A program made the translations under genes and the position numbers. A stretch of DNA of 10,970 nt from Zwartia sp. (GTDB lineage: Bacteria; Pseudomonadota; Gammaproteobacteria; Burkholderiales; Burkholderiaceae_B), in NCBI GenBank assembly GCA_030653405.1, contig JAURZO010000225.1, positions 1-10,970 of the forward strand, written 5' to 3'. Positions 6,678 to 10,970 of this stretch are shown here, one piece after another; the stretch's first letter is position 1; every line of letters starts with the position of its first letter. The notes under the pieces were generated by a model. That model was not told the origin of the DNA, did no database searches, and saw only the letters and a list, made by a program, of their open reading frames with translations.

Positions 6678-9053
6678 TTAAGCTTTGGCGGATTGAATGG
6701 CTTGCCAGACGCGGTGTGGCGTCGCAGGCATGTCGAGATCTTTGACACCCAAGGGTGCCAGAGCATCGAGTACTGCGTTGATCACGGCAGGCGGTGAGCC
6801 GATCGCACCTGCCTCGCCACACCCTTTGGTCCCCAGCGGATTATGCGTGCAAGGCGTGCACACGTGACCGATCTTGAACTCCGGAAAATCATCGGCGCGC
6901 GGCATGGCATAGTCCATAAAGGACCCCGTCAACAACTGCCCGGTCTCGCGGTCATACACGCAGTTTTCAATCAGTGCCTGTCCGATACCCTGAACCAGAC
7001 CACCGTGCACCTGGCCTTCCACAATCATCGGATTGATGATGGTGCCAAAGTCGTCGACTGCCGTAAAACGATCTAAACGCACCACGCCCGTTTCTGGGTC
7101 GACTTCAACCTCGGCGATATAGGTGCCCGAGGGGAAGGTAAAGTTCGTGGGATCGTAAAACGCAGTTTCGTTCAGACCGGGCTCCAGAGTATCCAGAGGA
7201 TAATTGTGCGGTACGTAGGCCGTCAGCGCGACGGTACCAAAAGGAATCTTCTTGTCGGTTCCGCGCACCGTAAATTCACCATTCGCAAAATCGATATCGG
7301 TATCAGAAGCCTCAAGCAAATGCGCCGCGATCTTTTTAGCTTTGGCTTCTATCTTGTCCAACGCTTTCATGATGGCCGCACCACCCACTGAAATCGAACG
7401 CGAACCATAGGTACCCATACCAAAAGGGACTCGGCCCGTATCACCGTGCACGATATCCACGGCATCAACCGCGATCCCCAGACGCGAAGCCACCACTTGG
7501 GCAAACGTCGTCTCATGGCCTTGGCCATGACTGTGCGAACCCGTAAAGACCGTGACGCTTCCGGTCGGGTGCACACGTACCTCACCACACTCGAACAGAC
7601 CCGCACGTGCGCCTAACGCGCCTGCGATGTTGCTCGGCGCGAGTCCGCAAGCTTCGATATAGCTCGAGTAACCGATCCCGCGTAATTTGCCTTGTGCTTG
7701 GCTCGCCGCTTGTCGCGCTTTAAATCCCGCAACATCGGCGAGCTTTTGCGATGCATCCATGCAAGCGACGTAGTCACCGATATCGTATTGCAGCGCCACC
7801 GGCGTCTGGTGAGGGAACTGGGTGATGAAATTGCGTCGGCGGATTTCATCTTGACCCAGCCCGAGCTCAAAGGCCGCGCGACTCACAATCCGCTCCAACA
7901 GATAGGTCGCCTCGGGGCGTCCTGCACCGCGATACGCATCGACAGGCGCCGTATTGGTAAACCAGGCATCCACCTCCGCATAGACAAGCGGCGTGGTGTA
8001 CTGCCCTGCCAGCAAGGTTGCGTACAAAATGGTGGGCACACAGGTCGAAAACGTCGAGAGGTAAGCACCCAAGTTCGCATCCGTATGGACACGCAGGGCT
8101 AAAAATTTTCCGTCTTTGTCGAGTGCAAGCTCTGCATGACTCGAGTGATCTCGTCCGTGCGCGTCTGACAAAAAGGCTTCGCCTCGCTCACACACCCACT
8201 TGATATTGCGGTTGAGTTTTTTCGAGGCCCAGGTCAGGCAAACATCCTCGGCGTACAGGTAGATTTTGGAACCAAAACCGCCGCCAACATCGGGGGCAAT
8301 CACTCTGACTTTGTGTTCTGGCAGTCCCATCACAAAGGCTGTCATCAGCAGGCGTTCAACGTGAGGATTCTGATTGGCTACGTACAGCGTGTAGTCGTCA
8401 TTCGCACGGCTGTAGGAACCAATCGCCGCGCGCGGCTCCATGGCATTGGGTACCAGACGATTATTAATCAGATCGAGCTTGGTGACATGTGCCGCACCTA
8501 CGAAGGCCGCATCCACCAAAGCCTTGTCGCCAATCGCCCATTTGAAGCACTGATTGTCTGGCGCAATATCATGCAGCGCCGCCCCACCCTTTGCATCACG
8601 CACATCCGCGACGGCAGTCAACGGCGCATAATCCACCTCGACGAGCTCAGCTGCATTTTTTGCTTGTTCAAGCGTCTCGGCCACCACCATCACCACGTGG
8701 TCACCCACGTAGCGCACTTTATCCAGTGCCAGAATAGGATGAGGCGGCTCTTTCATGGGCTGACCGTCGGTGCTGGTGATCAGCCATCCGCAAGGTAAAC
8801 CGTTGATCTTGTCGTTCGCAACATCCTTGCCCTCGAGCACACCAATCACGCCTGGCGCGCTTTTCGCGGCCCGCGTATCCACGCTTTTAATCAGCGCGTG
8901 CGCATGCGGTGATCGCACAAACACGGCGTGCGCCATTCGCGTAAGCGTGATGTCGTCAGTATATTGACCCGCACCTGTCAGGAATCGGTAGTCTTCTTTG
9001 CGTAAAACTGACTCACCGATATGCGGCAGTTTTGCGAATTCGATTGCGCCCAT
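6678..9053 (-). CDS. coxL: Form II CoxL-like molybdenum subunit (xanthine oxidase family)
   Basis: This 791-residue subunit holds the molybdopterin cytosine dinucleotide site, where the substrate is oxidised with oxygen drawn from water. Seen motifs are GGGFGSK (257-263), AYRGAGR (373-379), GSHSHGQGHET in the middle cofactor segment, and GCGEAGAIGSPPAV, whose glutamate (747) is the conserved active-site base. The active-site loop reads AYRGAGR, so glycine 376 stands where form I CO dehydrogenase has the cysteine (AYRCSFR) that binds copper in the Cu-S-Mo centre. By established classification this is form II (CO-dehydrogenase-like). Form II enzymes have been tied to weak or uncertain CO oxidation, so the substrate may be another small carbonyl or N-heterocyclic compound. 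The start ATG has GAGGAGG just upstream, overlapping the coxS stop, which indicates tight coupling. Confidence 0.93.
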   Translation of the reverse strand: MGAIEFAKLPHIGESVLRKEDYRFLTGAGQYTDDITLTRMAHAVFVRSPHAHALIKSVDTRAAKSAPGVIGVLEGKDVANDKINGLPCGWLITSTDGQPMKEPPHPILALDKVRYVGDHVVMVVAETLEQAKNAAELVEVDYAPLTAVADVRDAKGGAALHDIAPDNQCFKWAIGDKALVDAAFVGAAHVTKLDLINNRLVPNAMEPRAAIGSYSRANDDYTLYVANQNPHVERLLMTAFVMGLPEHKVRVIAPDVGGGFGSKIYLYAEDVCLTWASKKLNRNIKWVCERGEAFLSDAHGRDHSSHAELALDKDGKFLALRVHTDANLGAYLSTFSTCVPTILYATLLAGQYTTPLVYAEVDAWFTNTAPVDAYRGAGRPEATYLLERIVSRAAFELGLGQDEIRRRNFITQFPHQTPVALQYDIGDYVACMDASQKLADVAGFKARQAASQAQGKLRGIGYSSYIEACGLAPSNIAGALGARAGLFECGEVRVHPTGSVTVFTGSHSHGQGHETTFAQVVASRLGIAVDAVDIVHGDTGRVPFGMGTYGSRSISVGGAAIMKALDKIEAKAKKIAAHLLEASDTDIDFANGEFTVRGTDKKIPFGTVALTAYVPHNYPLDTLEPGLNETAFYDPTNFTFPSGTYIAEVEVDPETGVVRLDRFTAVDDFGTIINPMIVEGQVHGGLVQGIGQALIENCVYDRETGQLLTGSFMDYAMPRADDFPEFKIGHVCTPCTHNPLGTKGCGEAGAIGSPPAVINAVLDALAPLGVKDLDMPATPHRVWQAIQSAKA

Positions 9054-9063
9054 GTTCGCCTCC

Positions 9064-9534
9064 TCAAGCTTTCATGGCGGCAGCACCTTGCTGCACGGCC
9101 TTGACGATGTTTTGATAACCCGTGCAACGACAAATATTGCCATCCAACTGCTCTCGGATCTGTTGAGCGCTCGGATTAGGATGTTTACGACAAATGTCCA
9201 CCGCATTCATCACCATGCCGGGCGTGCAATAGCCGCATTGCAAACCGTGGCAGTCTTTAAAAGCCGCCTGCATCGGATGCATGGTGCCATCGGGCTGCGC
9301 CAAGCCCTCGATCGTGGCGACGTCTGCGCCCTCGGCTTGTGCAAGCAACACGTTACAGGACTTGATTGCATGGCCATTCATGAGAACCGTGCATGCGCCA
9401 CACTGCGCGGTGTCACAGCCGACATGCGTACCCGTTAAATTGAGATGCTCGCGCAGAGCCTGGACCAGCAAGGTGTTAGGTGCTGCGGTGAGGGTCACAG
9501 CCTGACCATTCACCGTTAATTGGATCTGCATCAT
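9064..9534 (-). CDS. coxS: CoxS-like [2Fe-2S] subunit of molybdenum hydroxylase
   Basis: The 156-residue small subunit carries two [2Fe-2S] clusters. The plant-ferredoxin-type set is C40, C45, C48 and C60 (GCDTAQCGACTV and SC). The second, all-helical set is C100, C103, C135 and C137 (CGYC and CRCTG). It relays electrons from molybdenum in CoxL to FAD in CoxM. Length and spacing are normal for the family and no signal peptide is present, so the enzyme is cytoplasmic. This is the first gene of the operon. A strong AAGGAG lies eight bases before the ATG at 9534, and a second ATG follows immediately. The upstream AT-rich stretch is the probable promoter. Confidence 0.94.
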   Translation of the reverse strand: MMQIQLTVNGQAVTLTAAPNTLLVQALREHLNLTGTHVGCDTAQCGACTVLMNGHAIKSCNVLLAQAEGADVATIEGLAQPDGTMHPMQAAFKDCHGLQCGYCTPGMVMNAVDICRKHPNPSAQQIREQLDGNICRCTGYQNIVKAVQQGAAAMKA

Positions 9535-9540
9535 GAAGCA

Positions 9541-9660
9541 ATCTCCTTTATCTAACTATTTTTTTTAATATTTATTAGTAATTTTTTAAATACACAACAA
9601 ACGTCAAAACGACATACATTTGCTTTCAACAAAGTCTATAACGGTTTATGCCAACCACCA
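9541..9660 (-). promoter_or_regulatory. AT-rich leader and probable promoter region of the cox operon
   Basis: About 80 bases before coxS are markedly AT-rich compared with the flanking genes, with long A and T tracts at 9549-9592. TTGAAA and TTGACG (TTGACA-like) occur in the minus strand near 9628 and 9606. I cannot match either to a convincing TATAAT box at normal spacing, so the exact start of transcription is open. The position, composition and absence of coding frames support a regulatory role. Confidence 0.35.
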
Positions 9661-9786
9661 ATCCCCTAAAACCCTCGAACTTGTGGGTCTAATGACTGAG
9701 TCTGTCTGCTGCCGACTGTAAACCGCCCAAGATGCTTTCCGCTAAGGTCTCTGGAAATCCGGGGAGGATACTTTGACACACAATAT

Positions 9787-10161
9787 CTACGATTTCTGCA
9801 TTCGCTTTAACGTCAGCGTACCAATCACCATCAACCCCACTAAGATCAGCATACCGAGGGCCCATGTGATCCAGATCGCGGGGATGAGCCATGCCATCAT
9901 CATCCCCACCGTTGGTAATACGCTTTCGAAACTCCCGAGCATGTCTTGCATTGTTTCAAGAATACCGACCCAGGCTGTGGGATCAAACCAAGCAGTCATC
10001 CATACAGGCGTCACGAAACCGCTGGTCACCGCCTCGAGAGACATCGTGGGTTCCGCGGTCATTCGCTTCGCAGACCATTGCACTGCCTTGGCCATCAAGG
10101 CCGCACCGCTCGTCCACAGTAATGCGAGGAGGGCTACGCCGCCCCAAAGTATGACTTTCAT
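9787..10161 (-). CDS. Small membrane protein of unknown function
   Basis: I do not recognise a named family. The ATG at 10161 is chosen because GGAGA stands about six bases before it; an upstream in-frame start at 10194 would add eleven residues with no ribosome site. The 124-residue product has one N-terminal membrane helix (about 3-25). A soluble middle of about 55 residues is rich in Trp, Met and Thr (TPVWMTAWFDPTAWVG, residues 51-66). A long hydrophobic stretch (about 81-116) could be one or two helices, ending in the basic tail KRMQKS. It reads like the short poorly characterised membrane proteins common in Burkholderiales genomes. It sits alone between the sulfite dehydrogenase pair and the cox operon, on the same strand. 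A link to either system is only a guess. Confidence 0.6.
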   Translation of the reverse strand: MKVILWGGVALLALLWTSGAALMAKAVQWSAKRMTAEPTMSLEAVTSGFVTPVWMTAWFDPTAWVGILETMQDMLGSFESVLPTVGMMMAWLIPAIWITWALGMLILVGLMVIGTLTLKRMQKS

Positions 10162-10194
10162 TTGAAATCTCCATCGGATAGCCGAGAACGGCAA

Positions 10195-10302
10195 ACGTAA
10201 TGGAGTTGATTTTGAGGGCGGATTGACTTCGTATCAATCGAACTTTATAGGACTTTATGTTCGGTTTTTTCGAACACAAATCGATCGTGATTGATCTGAT
10301 TT
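10195..10302. promoter_or_regulatory. Intergenic region with palindromes, probable regulatory leader
   Basis: The gap before the small membrane protein gene contains TGTTCG/CGAACA (10258-10263 and 10271-10276, seven-base loop) and GATTGA/TCAATC (10221-10226 and 10234-10239, seven-base spacer). A third GATTGA lies at 10289-10294. On the minus strand TATAAA at 10249-10244 is a fair -10 candidate for the membrane gene, with only a poor -35. The palindromes may be operators. None has a U tract suggesting an intrinsic terminator. Confidence 0.35.
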
Positions 10303-10353
10303 TTACTCGCGACTTGCCTTGGCAACGTATTCGGAGAGTATTTTCATCTGTTA
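10303..10353 (-). other. Premature stop and still-readable C-terminal helix of the cytochrome gene
   Basis: After the in-frame TAA at 10353-10351 the same frame continues with 15 codons, QMKILSEYVAKASRE, and then a second TAA at 10305-10303. Joined to the preceding SSLTP, with Glu in place of the first stop, this reads SLTPEQMKILSEYVAKASRE, a textbook class I cytochrome c C-terminal helix. A single GAA to TAA change explains it. The lack of further decay points to a recent mutation, a base-calling error, or tolerated readthrough. Confidence 0.75.
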
Positions 10354-10638
10354 GGGGGTCAAGCTTGAATAAGCAGGCATTTGACCAATGCCGTTTTTAA
10401 GGGCGTTCATGACACGCGCTGCGTCGGGTTGGAGCTCGTTCATTGAAGGACCCACCGCACCCGCTGCCCCAGCGGCCTCAAGTGTGTGACATATCGCACA
10501 GGCAGGCACCGCGCCTTTTAAAAACAAAAGCTTGCCTTCTTCATCATTTGCCGAGGCAACCGGAGAGAATGCCATCGCGGATACGAACGCAATCGCACCG
10601 ATGGCCGCAGCAGAATGAGTGAAGAGTATTTTTTGCAT
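10351..10638 (-). CDS. sorB: SorB-like monoheme cytochrome c, truncated by a nonsense codon
   Basis: The product as read is 95 residues. A signal peptide (residues 1-30, cleavage likely after ASA) sends it to the periplasm. The heme-binding motif CAICH is at 47-51 and the probable axial methionine is M87 (GQMPAYSS). It follows the sulfite dehydrogenase gene by 51 bases, the arrangement of SorA with its cytochrome SorB, which accepts electrons from the Mo enzyme and passes them to the respiratory chain. The frame stops at SLTP, just where the C-terminal helix should begin; the missing helix is encoded in frame directly beyond. In class I cytochromes that helix packs against the N-terminal helix as the folding core, so the truncated form is probably unstable. 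No good ribosome site is seen before the ATG. The symbol is given by context, with moderate certainty. Confidence 0.8.
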   Translation of the reverse strand: MQKILFTHSAAAIGAIAFVSAMAFSPVASANDEEGKLLFLKGAVPACAICHTLEAAGAAGAVGPSMNELQPDAARVMNALKNGIGQMPAYSSLTP

Positions 10639-10689
10639 TTGACTAAAAGACTCGCTTTAATTTGTTGAAGCTGCGCGGTCGAACTTGGT

Positions 10690-10970
10690 TTAGGCCACGT
10701 TAATTTTGACAGTATGTGCGATCCAGCCACTATTCAAATAGCCTGCGGCATTCTCAGTTGAGGTTGCAACCTGCTCAACGCCGGCCTTGGTCGTCACGCG
10801 GCATGAGACATCATACTGGCCAGCTTTCAAATTGGCTGCCAGAACAAATTGGCGCCAAGCGTACTTGCCGAGGTCTGGTCCTACCAGGCGCGCGGCCTGC
10901 CATGTTTTACCGCCATCAAGCGAAACATCCACTTTGGCGACATCTTCTAGTCCGCCCATGGCGACGCCAG
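10690..10970 (-). CDS. sorA: SorA/SoxC-like sulfite dehydrogenase, C-terminal part only
   Basis: Only the last 93 or so residues lie in the window; the gene continues past base 10970, with codons for GVA before the first visible methionine. The piece is the immunoglobulin-like Mo-cofactor dimerisation domain of the sulfite oxidase family. Its hallmark is VDVSLDGGKTW (about 19-29 residues before YAWRQFVL), and it closes with the strand pattern NAAGYLNSGWIAHTVKI. The enzyme family oxidises sulfite to sulfate in the periplasm with a Mo-pterin centre, which lies in the unseen N-terminal domain. The cytochrome gene directly downstream supports a SorAB pair. SoxC, which also pairs with a cytochrome (SoxD), or another sulfite-oxidase-fold enzyme cannot be excluded without the catalytic domain. 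Confidence 0.8.
   Translation of the reverse strand, partial: GVAMGGLEDVAKVDVSLDGGKTWQAARLVGPDLGKYAWRQFVLAANLKAGQYDVSCRVTTKAGVEQVATSTENAAGYLNSGWIAHTVKINVA

Noticed and set aside
8313..8798. Long open frame on the plus strand (161 codons)
   Set aside because: It is antisense to coxL, whose family motifs are unambiguous. Its translation has no recognisable domain and it has no ribosome site.
6678..9534. Reading the operon as a genuine form I CO dehydrogenase
   Set aside because: Gene order is S-L-M and the active-site loop is AYRGAGR without the copper-binding cysteine. Form I is M-S-L with AYRCSFR.
9640..9655. TTGGCA on the minus strand, resembling a sigma-54 -24 element
   Set aside because: The matching GC of the -12 element is absent at the required spacing.
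9650..9677. G-rich run on the minus strand that might form a G-quadruplex
   Set aside because: It has only one run of three G and one of four; the rest are pairs. At best a weak two-layer structure could form.
9983..10279. Minus-strand frame of 98 codons spanning the intergenic palindromes
   Set aside because: It overlaps the small membrane protein gene in another frame, lacks a ribosome site, and has a low-complexity polar composition with no domain.

Overview
The window looks like a proteobacterial chromosome segment, most likely from a betaproteobacterium of the Burkholderiales type. That placement rests on moderate GC content, the protein families and the SLM-DEG gene order, so it is an inference from gene content and not a database result. 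Every gene I can support lies on the minus strand, so transcription runs from high to low coordinates. I found no tRNA, rRNA, CRISPR array or insertion sequence.

Upstream end (10970 to 10303): the 3' end of a SorA/SoxC-like molybdenum sulfite dehydrogenase is followed by its small c-type cytochrome partner (SorB-like). The cytochrome reading frame is cut by an in-frame TAA. The next 15 codons still encode a normal cytochrome c C-terminal helix, which suggests a recent nonsense change. A 124-residue unassigned membrane protein follows (10161-9787), then an AT-rich stretch that probably carries the promoter of the next operon.

Centre (9534 to 3117): a compact six-gene operon, coxS-coxL-coxM-coxD-coxE-coxG. 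It encodes a molybdenum hydroxylase with [2Fe-2S], Mo and FAD subunits, a MoxR-type AAA+ ATPase with its von Willebrand A partner (the maturation pair), and a membrane-anchored SRPBCC protein. CoxL carries AYRGAGR in the active-site loop, where true CO dehydrogenases have a copper-binding cysteine (AYRCSFR). It is therefore a form II or CO-dehydrogenase-like enzyme whose substrate cannot be assumed to be CO. A tight hairpin with a GNRA-type loop separates the catalytic genes (SLM) from the accessory genes (DEG).

Downstream end (3116 to 1): two hairpins follow coxG. Then come a class II Fic-family AMP-transferase with an intact catalytic motif and inhibitory helix, a major facilitator superfamily transporter, a cluster of inverted and direct TGGGTGTAA repeats (530-591), and the ruined remains of a GSU2403-type nucleotidyltransferase-fold gene. 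That remnant has three in-frame stops and has lost its middle. The far end therefore looks like accessory DNA in decay, beside a metabolic block (sulfite oxidation plus cox-type oxidation) that would feed electrons into respiration.

Most worth a second look are the broken cytochrome, the repeat cluster beside the decayed gene, the three-arm alternative hairpin around the Fic start codon, and the hairpin between coxM and coxD.
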